From NCBI GenBank assembly GCA_000170815.1, contig ABCO01000004.1, forward strand, positions 1 to 64,000: a DNA stretch of 64,000 nt, read 5' to 3'. The notes beneath the pieces were generated by a model. The model did no database searches. It saw only the letters and a program-made list of their open reading frames with translations, and was not told the DNA's origin. The DNA comes from an unidentified eubacterium SCB49 (GTDB lineage Bacteria; Bacteroidota; Bacteroidia; Flavobacteriales; Flavobacteriaceae). The position numbers and the translations under genes were made by a program. This document shows, in pieces, positions 36,148 through 45,795 of the stretch. The first letter of the stretch is position 1; every line of letters begins with the position of its first letter.

Positions 36148-36493
36148 AAAAAGTTTCGGGTATTTCCGAAGTGATTTTAAAGGTTCAAATATAAATAAAA
36201 ACAATACCAATTAGCCGTCTGTACACTATTGAACACCATCTATCTCATTTAGACTCTATCAACTTCTACTTCGAGAAACGTGACAATAGAAAAAGGTTTC
36301 AATTAATAAAATGGAACTTATTATAAATACGTAAACTACTTTGATTAAGTTTTGATAACTTTATAGAAATACCGTCTTTTAAAAAAAGTTACCTAAATAA
36401 TAATTCAGCTTTACTCATTTAGGTATTATTATTGCTCATTACTGTTAGTTAGAAAATACCAAGCAGCGTATATTTCAAAAAAAGAATACACTT
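36148..36493. other. Intergenic region between TPR and alpha-2-macroglobulin genes
   Basis: 346 bp. It holds an ATTTCCGAAG decamer (36162-36171), the TPR-gene promoter (36186-36193), and a perfect 9-bp inverted repeat TACCTAAAT / ATTTAGGTA (36390-36398 and 36417-36425), about 70 nt before the macroglobulin start, that could be an operator. TATATTTC (36469-36476) is a one-mismatch -7 candidate for the macroglobulin gene. Confidence 0.55.
36186..36193 (-). promoter_or_regulatory. -7 element of the TPR gene (TATATTTG)
   Basis: Plus-strand CAAATATA; perfect TAnnTTTG on the minus strand, 38 nt before ATG 36147. This placement excludes the longer frame starting at 36210. Confidence 0.5.
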
Positions 36494-39400
36494 ATGAAAA
36501 CGTTTATAAACATTTTTATTACACTCACTATATTTTATTTTAACCCAATGCAGGCCCAAAATAACAACTATAAATCGCTATGGAGCCAAGTAGAAAAGTT
36601 TGAATCTGAAAGCTTGCCTAAATCTGCCTTATCAATTGTTTCTCAAATTGAAACAAAAGCGACAGCAGAGAACAACGAAGTACAGCTTATTAAAACACTC
36701 CTTTTTAAAAGCAAATTTGCCCTTATTCTTGAAGAAGATGCACAACTAAAAGTGGTGAACGATTTTAAAAAACACATTGAGCAATCACAGGGCACAAATA
36801 AAAATGTGTTACACAATATGCTTGCAAAATTATATTGGGATTATTTTCAGAGCAACCGTTATACATTTTACAACCGCACTAAAACTGAAAACAAAGTAGA
36901 TTCTACAGATTTTAGAACATGGGATCTTGAAACTCTTTTTACTGAAATAGGAACGCATTTTGAAACATCGCTTGACAACGAAACATTATTGCAAAACACA
37001 TCGCTAGAAAGTTTTGAACCAATTCTTATTTCTCATAAAGAATCTAAAATCTTACGTCCTACTTTATATGATTTTCTTGCTCATAATGCCTTAGCTTTTT
37101 ATAAAACTCCAGAAAACTCAATAACAAAACCGACCTATGCGTTTAAGATGGATGACGCATCCTATTTTAAAGATTTTGAAACTTTTAAGGAAGTACCCAT
37201 TAGTTCTAAAGACACAGCATCGCTTGAGCTAAAAGCACTTAAACTGTACCAAAAATTAATAAATTTTCATGCATTAAAAAACAACGAAATTCCTTTAGCC
37301 GCTGTAGATGTTGAGCGTCTTTTGTTTCTTAAAAACAAAGGCACATTAGCCAATAGCGACACCTTGTTTCTTACAGCTTTACACACTGGGGAATCTCAAG
37401 TAAATTTAGACAATGCAAAAGCACTTTATACTATTGAGATTGCTTATCACTTATACCAACAAGGACAAAATTACGATCCTGATAAAAACACACAAAATCG
37501 TTGGAAATTTAAAGAAGCCCTTAGCATTTGTGACAAATTAATCAAAGAGTTTCCTGAAAGTTATATCGCTACACGTGCACAAAATTTAAAAGCAACTATT
37601 ACACAACCGTCTCTACAACTTCAAGTAGAAAGTTACCTTCCCATTCAAAGTGACAGTCGTATTTTGGTGAAGTACCGAAATGTAAAAAACGTGCAATTTT
37701 CGGTCTTTAAAATTTCAGAAAAGGAAAGCGAAAAACTACGCACTATTAATGATAAAGAAGATAAACGTGACTTTATTGAAAACTGTGCATTAATAAAAAA
37801 ATGGATCGCACCCTTAAAAAACGAAGGAGATTATCGTAATCACAGTACAGAGATTCTTCTGCCTAGTAATTCGCAAGGTAGATTTATTATACTCGCTGCA
37901 CCCCCAGAAAGCGACAACAACCGTTTGTTTGAGTTTACAGAATTACAGTACACCAACCTTGCGATTGTAAAAACACAAGCCGAAAATGAAACCATATTAC
38001 AAGTAGTAAATCGTACCAATGGAAATCCTGTTGTCAATGCAACTTGCATCGTGATAGAACAAGGTAAAACATCAAACAAAACAACGTGTACTACCGACAC
38101 AAAAGGGCAAATTAAAGTACCTGTTAAGAACGATAATTATTATCAATACACAGTAAAAGTTAGCCACGAAAAAGACAACGCCTCTTTTGGAAAGTACTAT
38201 AAATACAGAAACTACCACTACGAAAAACAAAAAAATAAAAGTTTTCTTTTTACAGACCGTAGTATTTATAGACCAGGACAAACGCTTTACTTTAAAGGTA
38301 TTGTAATACAAACAGAGAATGAAAAATCTAGTGTTGTTCCTAATGAATCTGTGCTAATTAATATGCGAGATGCTAATGGTGATGATGCTGGTGAACTTGA
38401 ATTAAAAACCAATGAATATGGTACTGTTACGGGAGAGTTTATAATTCCTACAGGGCGATTAACAGGTACTTATTATTTAGAGTTAGCATCTAACAGTAGT
38501 AAAAGCTATTCAAATACCTATCGCTTTAACGTAGAAGAATACAAAAGACCAAAGTTTGAAACCAACTTTAAACCCATCACAGAAACCTATCGTTTAAATG
38601 ATGACATCACGATTACCGGAGAAGCACTTTCTTACGCTGGAAGCAAGATTACAAATGCTCAAGTGAGTTATAAAGTAACTCGCAAAGTACAGTACCCAAG
38701 ATGGTACTATTGGGGCGGCTCTCAAAATTATGGCGAAGGGCAAGAAATCACTTTTGGAGAAACTACTACAAACGACAAAGGCGAATATAGCATTGATTTT
38801 AAAGCACTCCCAGATGAAAGTGTAGATAAAACGGGACAACCTGTTTTTAATTATGAAGTAACCGCAGATGTCACAGACATTAATGGCGAAACGCAAAGCA
38901 CTACCACCACTGTACATATAGGCTATCACGCGCTTACTATTGGCTTGCAAACTCCCCAAAAAATTGACAAGCAAGACAAAAATCAAGTTTTAAAAATTAA
39001 CACTAAAAACCTTAATGGCGAAAAAGTTTCTGCAGAAGTTACTGTAAAACTCTTAAAGCTAAAGGCACCAAAAAGAGTTACTCGTCCACGACCTTGGAAT
39101 GCTCCAGATTATCAAGAGTTTTCTGAAGCTGAATTTGCAACACTGTTCCCTCACGACTCTTACACGAACAAAAACAATGTTTCAGAATGGGAAGAAGGCG
39201 CTGTCGTTTTCAGTAAAAAAATAAACACAAACACTACCGAAAAAGAGGGCGAACTTAACTTCGGAAATATAAAGAAATTGGAGTCTGGCGCTTATGTTGT
39301 AATTGCAATGGCAAAAGATAAGTTTGGGCAAGAGGTGCTATCTAAAAGCTACACCTCATTATTTAGTGAAACAGACAAAACACCTTCAGACAACGGTTTA

Positions 39401-42400
39401 TTTGATATTTCCTTAAACCAAGAAACGTATAGTCCTGGAGATAAAGCAGCAATAACATTAAAATCTAATGCATCCATTACAGTAACTGTATCTATAGAAA
39501 AGAATAAAAAAATAATAGACAGCCAAATAATCACTTTAAACAAAAACTCAAAAACCATCCAAACACCTGTTACTACAGAAGACATAGGAGGTTTTGCTGT
39601 ACATTATAGCTTTACATCTTTTAATAGTTATCAAGGCGGAACGCTTTCTGTTGCTGTGCCAGCGCCATCAACAGAACTTAGCATCGAGACCAAAACTTTT
39701 AGAGACAAACTAGCACCTGACGTACCAGAAACGTGGAGTTTTAAAATTAAAGGCCCTGATGGTGAGAAAGTTTCCGCAGAACTTTTAGCGAGTATGTATG
39801 ATGTTTCTTTAGATCAATTTAAACCACACAACTGGTCTTTTAATCCACAACCCGATATCACATATCAAGCTATTGGCAGGCCTACCAGTACGACAAGTTT
39901 TGGCAATGCTTCTTTATACCTTCAATACGGATATCATACGTATTACAATCAAAATGTTCAAAATTTTGATCAGTTTAATTGGTTTGGGTTGAGTCTTATG
40001 GGGCAAAGAATTTATTTAGAAAGAAAAACAAAAAGTAATTTTAGTGTAACTGCAGCAGTTACAGAAATATCAGCGGAGGAAATGAATTATGGCATTGATC
40101 AGTTTAATTCATCAGAAGATAATATAGAAGGAATGCCAGGAGTTCACCCAAATAACGAAATAGTAACTCAAGATTCGACTTCTGTTACAACACCAGACCT
40201 TAGTCAAGTTAGCATACGTAAAAACTTACAGGAGACAGCATTCTTTTTTCCGCAGTTAAAAACAGATGCAGATGGAAGTATCTCTTTCAGTTTTACAACA
40301 CCAGAAGCTTTAACTCGATGGAAATTACAACTGCTAGCACACACCAAAGACTTAAAAACAAATATCAAAACTCTCGAAGCAGTAACCCAAAAAGAGTTGA
40401 TGGTGGTGCCCAATGCACCGCGCTTTTTACGAGAAGGTGACGCCATTATTATTAGCAGTAAAATATCAAACTTAAGCGAGAGCAACCTTACCGGTAAAGC
40501 AATATTGCAATTAAGCGATGCTATAACTGGTAAACCTATTGATATTGACTTAAACAATGTAAATTCGACACAGGACTTTTCTGTAGCAGCAAAAAATAAC
40601 ACACAGGTATCTTGGCGATTAAATATCCCTTTAAATATTAAAGCAGTACAATATAAAGTGATTGCTCAAACGGAGAAGTTTAGCGATGGAGAGCAAAACA
40701 CATTACCTGTTTTATCAAACAGAATGTTGGTAACAGAAACCCTACCTATGTGGGTGCGCTCTAATGAAAGTAAAACCTTTACTTTAGACAAATTAAAGAA
40801 CAATACTTCTACCACACTTAAACATCATAAATTAACGCTAGAGGTTACTTCTAATCCTGCTTGGTATGCAGTACAGGCACTCCCTTATTTAATGGAATAT
40901 CCTTACGACTGCAATGAACAAACTTTTGCAAGGTATTACGCAAACACACTTGCTTCACATATTGCAAATAGCAATCCCCGCATACAAGCGGTATTTAACC
41001 AATGGAAAAATAGCGATGCATTACTAAGCAATCTTGAGAAAAATGAAGATTTAAAATCATTGCTCATTCAAGAAACACCTTGGATACGAGACGCACAAAG
41101 CGAAGCCGAACAGAAAAAACGCATTGCACTTTTATTTGACCTAAACGTATTGCAAAACAAACAAGATGAAGCCCTAAGTAAACTAAAACAAAACCAAATG
41201 AACTCTGGTGCTTGGCCTTGGTTCAATGGTGGTTTTGAAAACCGTTTTATCACACAACATATTGTATCTGGTTTTGGTCATCTTAGCGCGCTTAATGTAC
41301 TTAAAACCGATGCTGACAACTATCGAGACGAAGATGAAATGATTCGAAAAGCTATTGCATATCTAGACAACAAATTTGTGGAAGAATATGAACAACTTTC
41401 GAAATACACAACTGCTCCAGATTATACAAAAGACCATTTAAGCGCTATGCAAACGCAATATTTATATATGCGCAGCTTTTTTCCGAAGTTAAAAAAGAGT
41501 GCAAAAGTTGAAAAAATAAGCAAGTATTATCTAGAACAAATGGAACAATATTGGACAAGCCGAAATCTATATAGCAAAGGGATGATCGCGCTCGTTTTAC
41601 ATAGAAATGGGAATACTGCAACTGCTCAAAAAATTACAAAATCGTTAAAAGAAAACAGCATTACTAGTGAAGAATTAGGGATGTATTGGAAAAGCAACAC
41701 TCCATCTTGGTACTGGTATCAAGCGCCTATAGAAACGCAAGCCTTAATGATTGAGGTGTTTTCTGAAATAGAAAATGACATCACTACAGTAGATAATTTA
41801 AAAGTTTGGCTCCTTAAAAATAAGCAAACCAACCAATGGAGCACTACAAAAGCAACAAGTGAAGCTGTGTATGCATTATTGCTTCAAGGCACAGATTGGC
41901 TATCTGTTACCGATGCTGTAAACGTGACTGTTGGCGACAAGGTGATTGACCCTTCTAGCATGGATGCTATAAAAGTAGAAGCCGGAACAGGGTATTTTAA
42001 GACAAGTTACAATACTTCGGAAATAGACGAAACCATGGCAACCGTGACCATGCAGAAAAAAGGAGAAGGCATTGCTTGGGGTGGATTATACTGGCAATAT
42101 TTTGAAGATTTAGACAAAATTACAACTGCCGAAACACCACTTCAATTAAAGAAAAAACTATTCTTAAAAAAGAACACTGCTACAGGAGAGGAACTTTCAG
42201 AAATTACAGAAGAAACTGCTTTAAAAGTGGGCGATTTAGTAAGAGTAAGAATAGAATTACGTTCTGATCGTGAGATGGATTTTGTACACATGAAAGATAT
42301 GCGCGCCGCAGGTCTAGAACCTATTGATGTGATTTCTACTTACAAGTACCAAGACGGACTAGGCTATTATCAAGCTACAAAAGATGCGAGCACCAACTTC

Positions 42401-42556
42401 TTTTTTGACACTTTAAGAAAAGGAATTTACGTTTTTGAATACGATTTACGTGTAAATAACGCTGGTACATTTAGTAATGGAATTACAACGATACAAAGTA
42501 TGTATGCGCCAGAGTTTTCTAGTCATAGTGAAGGGGTTAGGATTAATGTAGAATAA
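36494..42556 (+). CDS. Bacterial alpha-2-macroglobulin family protein
   Basis: A 2020-residue secreted giant protein with signal peptide (to about residue 22, NPMQAQ; no lipobox). Residues about 25-370 form a helical, TPR-like N-terminal region. Beta-rich macroglobulin domains follow, with the MG2 signature SFLFTDRSIYRPGQTLYFKG at about residue 590. The A2M bait/MG region includes FFFPQLKTDADGSISFSFTTP then EALTRWKLQ. The thioester domain carries YPYDCNEQTFARYY, with Cys1473-N-E-Gln1476 matching the CxEQ thioester, so it may trap proteases covalently. The C-terminal receptor-like domain has ELRSDREMDFVHMKDMRAAG. Family proteins are thought to protect the cell from foreign proteases. Confidence 0.93.
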   Translation: MKTFINIFITLTIFYFNPMQAQNNNYKSLWSQVEKFESESLPKSALSIVSQIETKATAENNEVQLIKTLLFKSKFALILEEDAQLKVVNDFKKHIEQSQGTNKNVLHNMLAKLYWDYFQSNRYTFYNRTKTENKVDSTDFRTWDLETLFTEIGTHFETSLDNETLLQNTSLESFEPILISHKESKILRPTLYDFLAHNALAFYKTPENSITKPTYAFKMDDASYFKDFETFKEVPISSKDTASLELKALKLYQKLINFHALKNNEIPLAAVDVERLLFLKNKGTLANSDTLFLTALHTGESQVNLDNAKALYTIEIAYHLYQQGQNYDPDKNTQNRWKFKEALSICDKLIKEFPESYIATRAQNLKATITQPSLQLQVESYLPIQSDSRILVKYRNVKNVQFSVFKISEKESEKLRTINDKEDKRDFIENCALIKKWIAPLKNEGDYRNHSTEILLPSNSQGRFIILAAPPESDNNRLFEFTELQYTNLAIVKTQAENETILQVVNRTNGNPVVNATCIVIEQGKTSNKTTCTTDTKGQIKVPVKNDNYYQYTVKVSHEKDNASFGKYYKYRNYHYEKQKNKSFLFTDRSIYRPGQTLYFKGIVIQTENEKSSVVPNESVLINMRDANGDDAGELELKTNEYGTVTGEFIIPTGRLTGTYYLELASNSSKSYSNTYRFNVEEYKRPKFETNFKPITETYRLNDDITITGEALSYAGSKITNAQVSYKVTRKVQYPRWYYWGGSQNYGEGQEITFGETTTNDKGEYSIDFKALPDESVDKTGQPVFNYEVTADVTDINGETQSTTTTVHIGYHALTIGLQTPQKIDKQDKNQVLKINTKNLNGEKVSAEVTVKLLKLKAPKRVTRPRPWNAPDYQEFSEAEFATLFPHDSYTNKNNVSEWEEGAVVFSKKINTNTTEKEGELNFGNIKKLESGAYVVIAMAKDKFGQEVLSKSYTSLFSETDKTPSDNGLFDISLNQETYSPGDKAAITLKSNASITVTVSIEKNKKIIDSQIITLNKNSKTIQTPVTTEDIGGFAVHYSFTSFNSYQGGTLSVAVPAPSTELSIETKTFRDKLAPDVPETWSFKIKGPDGEKVSAELLASMYDVSLDQFKPHNWSFNPQPDITYQAIGRPTSTTSFGNASLYLQYGYHTYYNQNVQNFDQFNWFGLSLMGQRIYLERKTKSNFSVTAAVTEISAEEMNYGIDQFNSSEDNIEGMPGVHPNNEIVTQDSTSVTTPDLSQVSIRKNLQETAFFFPQLKTDADGSISFSFTTPEALTRWKLQLLAHTKDLKTNIKTLEAVTQKELMVVPNAPRFLREGDAIIISSKISNLSESNLTGKAILQLSDAITGKPIDIDLNNVNSTQDFSVAAKNNTQVSWRLNIPLNIKAVQYKVIAQTEKFSDGEQNTLPVLSNRMLVTETLPMWVRSNESKTFTLDKLKNNTSTTLKHHKLTLEVTSNPAWYAVQALPYLMEYPYDCNEQTFARYYANTLASHIANSNPRIQAVFNQWKNSDALLSNLEKNEDLKSLLIQETPWIRDAQSEAEQKKRIALLFDLNVLQNKQDEALSKLKQNQMNSGAWPWFNGGFENRFITQHIVSGFGHLSALNVLKTDADNYRDEDEMIRKAIAYLDNKFVEEYEQLSKYTTAPDYTKDHLSAMQTQYLYMRSFFPKLKKSAKVEKISKYYLEQMEQYWTSRNLYSKGMIALVLHRNGNTATAQKITKSLKENSITSEELGMYWKSNTPSWYWYQAPIETQALMIEVFSEIENDITTVDNLKVWLLKNKQTNQWSTTKATSEAVYALLLQGTDWLSVTDAVNVTVGDKVIDPSSMDAIKVEAGTGYFKTSYNTSEIDETMATVTMQKKGEGIAWGGLYWQYFEDLDKITTAETPLQLKKKLFLKKNTATGEELSEITEETALKVGDLVRVRIELRSDREMDFVHMKDMRAAGLEPIDVISTYKYQDGLGYYQATKDASTNFFFDTLRKGIYVFEYDLRVNNAGTFSNGITTIQSMYAPEFSSHSEGVRINVE

Positions 42557-42564
42557 TTCTCTCC

Positions 42565-43040
42565 CCTGTCACATTGAGCGTAGTCGAAATGCATATAGCA
42601 GCCCAAAAACAAATTAACAGAGGTTTTAAATCGTGAAGAAAATTGTCTTCGACTTCAGTTTATATTGAGCGCAGTCGAAATACTCAGACTGACACTAAGC
42701 TTAAGCAGTGAAAACCAGTAAAAACAACTCTCTAACCTGTCACATTGAGCGCAGTCGAAATGCATATAGAAGCCCAAAAACAAATTGCCAGAGGTTTTTA
42801 AATTGTGAAGAAGATTGTCTTCGACTTCAGTTTATATTGAGCGTAGTCGAAATACTCAGACTGACAGTAGGCTTAAACAGTGAAAAACCAATGTAAAACA
42901 ACCCTCCAACATGTCACATTGAGCGCAGTCGAAATGCACATAGAAGCCAAAAAACAAATTGCCAGAAGTTTTAAATCGTGAAGAAAATTGTCTTCGACTT
43001 CAGTTTATATTGAGTGTAGTCGAAACACTCAGACTGACAA
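42565..43040. repeat. Three tandem copies of a palindrome-rich intergenic element
   Basis: Units begin at 42565, 42736 and 42910 (periods 171 and 174 bp; the last copy is about 131 bp). Each core of about 130 bp starts CTGTCACATTGAG and ends CTCAGACTGACAG, imperfect terminal inverted repeats as in a MITE or REP/BIME. Inside are two direct copies of TTGAGCG(C/T)AGTCGAAAT (42574, 42665; 42745, 42837; 42919, 43010) and one GTCTTCGACTTCAG. The linkers of about 43 bp are conserved as well. The motif is a known style of flavobacterial intergenic repeat. No protein is encoded. The array fills the gap between the macroglobulin gene and the convergent DUF4136 gene. Confidence 0.85.
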
Positions 43041-43053
43041 GTTGTTTCACCCC

Positions 43054-43575
43054 CTATTTCTCTGGCGGGAAATCTTTAAGCATTAAAGGGATAACCTTAT
43101 TGTAGTAGGCTTCTTTTTGTTTAGGATTTGCTTGTTCTTTTAATTCGCCATCATAGACAGCTTGCCAAACTAGTCTACCTCCTTCAGTTGATTCTCTAAC
43201 TTCTATTGTCATACGCTGGTTTACTACTTTTCCACCAATAGGAATACCTACATTACCACCTACACTTATTCCTCCGCCTCCAGAACCAAGACCAATGCCT
43301 ATGGTATTTCTAGAATTAGAAATTGTTTCTTCTACAAAAAAAGCTACTAAATAATGACTATAATCGGCACGCTTAAAACGCTTTAATTTTAAGGTGCTAT
43401 CTATGGCTTTTGCTACGCGTTTTTCATCGAGATCATTAAGACCCGATTTCATTTCTGTATAAAACTGATAGGTTTTATTCTCTGTCCAGTTTACACCTTT
43501 TTCGTAATCTGTTTGGACTACGGCACCACAAGAAATAAGAAATGTAGCTACTACTAAAAAACAAACTAATTTCAT
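43054..43575 (-). CDS. DUF4136 domain lipoprotein
   Basis: A 173-residue lipoprotein (lipobox FLISC, Cys16). The mature part matches DUF4136: TDYEKGVNWTENKTYQFY at the start, AIDSTLKLKRFKRAD, a glycine-rich strand (GIGLGSGGGGISVGGNVG) and TIEVRESTEGGRLVWQ near the end. It is anchored in the periplasm, function unknown. It reads towards the tandem repeat array, which begins 14 nt after its stop. Confidence 0.85.
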   Translation of the reverse strand: MKLVCFLVVATFLISCGAVVQTDYEKGVNWTENKTYQFYTEMKSGLNDLDEKRVAKAIDSTLKLKRFKRADYSHYLVAFFVEETISNSRNTIGIGLGSGGGGISVGGNVGIPIGGKVVNQRMTIEVRESTEGGRLVWQAVYDGELKEQANPKQKEAYYNKVIPLMLKDFPPEK

Positions 43576-43659
43576 GAAAATATTTTTGCCTTAATATAGC
43601 AAAAAGAAAACCACGAAAGTAGCCCTTGTGATGTTTTATGAATTATTTAATATGTTAGC

Positions 43660-44676
43660 CTAATCCGTTACGCTTTCCCCATTTAACATCCCCCACAGAG
43701 TATCTTTCAACTCCATAAGCCCTTGTTGTGCCACCGAACTAAAAAACAAATAAGGAATTCCTTTAAAATCTTTATCAAGTTGTTCTTTTAACTCTGCTTT
43801 TAGTTCTTCGTCAAGCATGTCGCTTTTTGAGATAGCGACTAGCTTATCTTTATCTATTAATTCTGGATTGTAACGTTTTAACTCATCTAGTAGAATATTA
43901 TATTGTTCTTTAATATCATCTGCATCTGCAGGGATTAAAAACAATAATGTTGAGTTACGTTCTATATGTCTTAAAAAGTAATGCCCAAGCCCTTTTCCTT
44001 CTGCAGCTCCCTCAATAATACCAGGAATATCTGCCATTACAAAAGTTCTGTGGTCACGATATTCTACAATACCAAGGTTAGGTTTAAGCGTTGTAAACTC
44101 GTAGTTGGCAATTTTAGGTTTTGCCGCTGTGATTACAGAAAGTAAGGTCGATTTTCCAGCATTTGGAAAACCTACAAGACCAACATCTGCAAGTACTTTC
44201 ATCTCTAGTGTAAAGTGTCCTTCTTCACCATCCATACCTGGTTGTGCATAACGTGGTGTTTGGTTTGTAGAAGACTTAAAGTGGTTATTCCCTCTTCCTC
44301 CTTTTCCACCTTGAGCGATAATGAGTTCTTCACCATGTTCTAACAACTCTTTTAAACGCTCGCCAGTTTCTGTATTAATAACAGTAGTACCTAGAGGCAC
44401 ATCTACATACACATCTGCTCCATCTGCTCCAGTACTGGTAGATTTACTTCCTGCTCCACCATGTCCAGCTCTCAAGTGACGTTTAAACTTTAAGTGGTGT
44501 AGCGTCCACATATTACTATTTGCTACTAAAATGACATGCCCTCCACGACCACCATCACCACCATCGGGTCCACCTTTAGGTATATATTTTTCGCGACGTA
44601 AATGCGCACTACCTTGCCCACCTTTTCCAGATTGGACATGTATTTTAACGTAGTCAGTAAAATTTCCTTCAGTCAT
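43660..44676 (-). CDS. obgE: Obg GTPase (CgtA)
   Basis: A 338-residue GTPase associated with the 50S ribosome and the stringent response. The glycine-rich Obg fold occupies residues 1-160 ([44 protein letters not shown]). The G domain has G1 [10 protein letters not shown]3 DIPGIIEGA and G4-like SKSD. The variable C-terminal OCT domain of some Obg proteins is absent, as in other Bacteroidota. It lies downstream of adk, separated by a large hairpin. Confidence 0.96.
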   Translation of the reverse strand: MTEGNFTDYVKIHVQSGKGGQGSAHLRREKYIPKGGPDGGDGGRGGHVILVANSNMWTLHHLKFKRHLRAGHGGAGSKSTSTGADGADVYVDVPLGTTVINTETGERLKELLEHGEELIIAQGGKGGRGNNHFKSSTNQTPRYAQPGMDGEEGHFTLEMKVLADVGLVGFPNAGKSTLLSVITAAKPKIANYEFTTLKPNLGIVEYRDHRTFVMADIPGIIEGAAEGKGLGHYFLRHIERNSTLLFLIPADADDIKEQYNILLDELKRYNPELIDKDKLVAISKSDMLDEELKAELKEQLDKDFKGIPYLFFSSVAQQGLMELKDTLWGMLNGESVTD

Positions 44677-44692
44677 AGAAATGTAAAATATT

Positions 44693-44757
44693 AAATGTAA
44701 AATGTAAAACGTGTAAGGTACATTTCAATACACTTATCAGTTTTACATTTTACATTT
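44693..44757. repeat. Perfect 18-bp inverted repeat between adk and obgE
   Basis: AAATGTAAAATGTAAAAC (44693-44710) and its exact reverse complement (44740-44757), with a 29-nt loop. The arms are themselves tandem ATGTAAA repeats. It fills most of the 95-nt gap and could attenuate adk-obgE read-through, though it lacks GC pairs. Confidence 0.8.
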
Positions 44758-44771
44758 TTCGGTTTTGCTGT

Positions 44772-45350
44772 TTACAGCTTATCAATCACCTTATTTAGAC
44801 GCTCGGTGATCTCTTCAATACTACCTACACCATCAACACCATAATATTTATTTTCGGCTTGGTAATATTCTTTTAATATATCAGTTTTTCGGTAATACTC
44901 TGCAATACGTTCTCTAATCACTTCTTCATTTGCATCATCTGCTCTTCCGCTAGACTTACCACGCTCTAACAATCTTCCTACTAAAACCTCATCATCAACC
45001 TCAAGTGCAACCATAGCTGCAACTTCAGTTTCTTTTTCGGCCATAAAGTCTGTTAGCACTTTTGCTTGTTCTTTTGTTCTTGGGTATCCATCAAACAAAA
45101 ATCCTTTTGGATTGTGTTCTAATTGACGGTTCACTTCAGCTTTAAGCATATCATTTGTTACACTATCTGGCACCAAATGTCCTTTTTCGGTGTAGGTTTT
45201 TGCAAGTGTACCAAGCGCTGTGTTGTTTTTCATATTGTACCTAAACATATCACCTGTAGACAGGTGAATCAGTTGGTATTTTTCTTTTAAAACCTCTGCT
45301 TGTGTTCCTTTTCCCGCGCCCGGAGGGCCAAATAATACAATGTTTGTCAT
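44772..45350 (-). CDS. adk: Adenylate kinase
   Basis: A 192-residue cytoplasmic enzyme catalysing ATP + AMP to 2 ADP. P-loop GPPGAGKGT (residues 8-16), AMP site STGDMFR, FDGYPRT with the conserved Arg, LLERGKSSGRADD as the short LID, and IAEYYRKT. This is the short form without a zinc-binding LID. Start ATG 45350 is preferred over 45365 by alignment with the family N-terminus (xNIVLFGPPGAGKG). Confidence 0.96.
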   Translation of the reverse strand: MTNIVLFGPPGAGKGTQAEVLKEKYQLIHLSTGDMFRYNMKNNTALGTLAKTYTEKGHLVPDSVTNDMLKAEVNRQLEHNPKGFLFDGYPRTKEQAKVLTDFMAEKETEVAAMVALEVDDEVLVGRLLERGKSSGRADDANEEVIRERIAEYYRKTDILKEYYQAENKYYGVDGVGSIEEITERLNKVIDKL

Positions 45351-45497
45351 GCTTTTTTCCCGCAAAGACGGGTGTTTTTAATTTAACTTCTATTCTTCTT
45401 CGGAAATATGCTATTGAGATGGATAAGCGCTTTTAAAACAAATAATGATTTAATAAAATCTTACAAATCAGTATACATTCCGTAATTTTAGTTAGTG

Positions 45498-45505
45498 CAA
45501 AGATA
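45498..45505 (-). promoter_or_regulatory. -7 element for adk (TATCTTTG)
   Basis: Plus-strand CAAAGATA; a perfect TAnnTTTG on the minus strand, about 148 nt upstream of the adk start, implying a long leader. No -33 element at standard spacing. Confidence 0.4.
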
Positions 45506-45749
45506 CCCAATCTAGTTAAGTCCCGAAAGCTTTCGAGATGTGAGTTAGGAGTTTAGAAAAATTAAACGATTTACAGGTGTAAATTCATCAGTACACCGTA
45601 AAGAAGACAAAACAAATTATTTCTGTTAAAGATACAGGATGTGTTTTTTAATTTTAAATCAACAAAACCTGATTTCTCACCTTCAAAAACCCTTAAAAAA
45701 AGACTGAAGCGCAATAAAAAACAAAGAATACAACTACAAACCATTTTTT

Positions 45750-45782
45750 CGATTTCGATTTCGATTTCGTATTTCGATTTCG
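45750..45782 (+). repeat. CGATTT hexanucleotide microsatellite at the purK promoter
   Basis: Three perfect CGATTT units (45750-45767), then CGTATTT, another CGATTT (45775-45780) and CG. The tract ends 1 nt before the purK -7 element, so it occupies the whole -33 to -7 interval. Length change by slippage would alter promoter geometry in 6-bp steps. Confidence 0.85.
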
Positions 45783-45783
45783 C

Positions 45784-45791
45784 TACCTTTG
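45784..45791 (+). promoter_or_regulatory. purK -7 element (TACCTTTG)
   Basis: A perfect TAnnTTTG whose last base is 4 nt before ATG 45796, the same tight geometry as gpmI. Confidence 0.6.
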
Positions 45792-45795
45792 TAAC

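Larger units (their letters stand above)
45351..45795. other. Intergenic region between divergent adk and purK
   Basis: 445 bp. Contents: an ATTTCCGAAG decamer (plus-strand CTTCGGAAAT, 45398-45407) in the adk leader; the adk -7 element (45498-45505); a CGAAAGCTTTCG palindrome (45524-45535) of a type common in flavobacterial spacers; and the hexanucleotide repeat and purK promoter at the right end. A short open frame at 45641-45829 overlaps the repeat and purK and is not credible. Confidence 0.6.

Noticed and set aside
42708..42896. 62-codon open frame in the repeat array
   Set aside because: It consists entirely of repeat sequence and has no homologous frame in the other units.
42565..43040. 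CRISPR array
   Set aside because: Repeats are about 171-174 bp, palindromic inside, with conserved rather than unique linkers, and no cas genes are present.
45524..45535. CGAAAGCTTTCG palindrome as a regulator site
   Set aside because: This short palindrome resembles common flavobacterial spacer repeats and has no second copy in the window to support a specific role.
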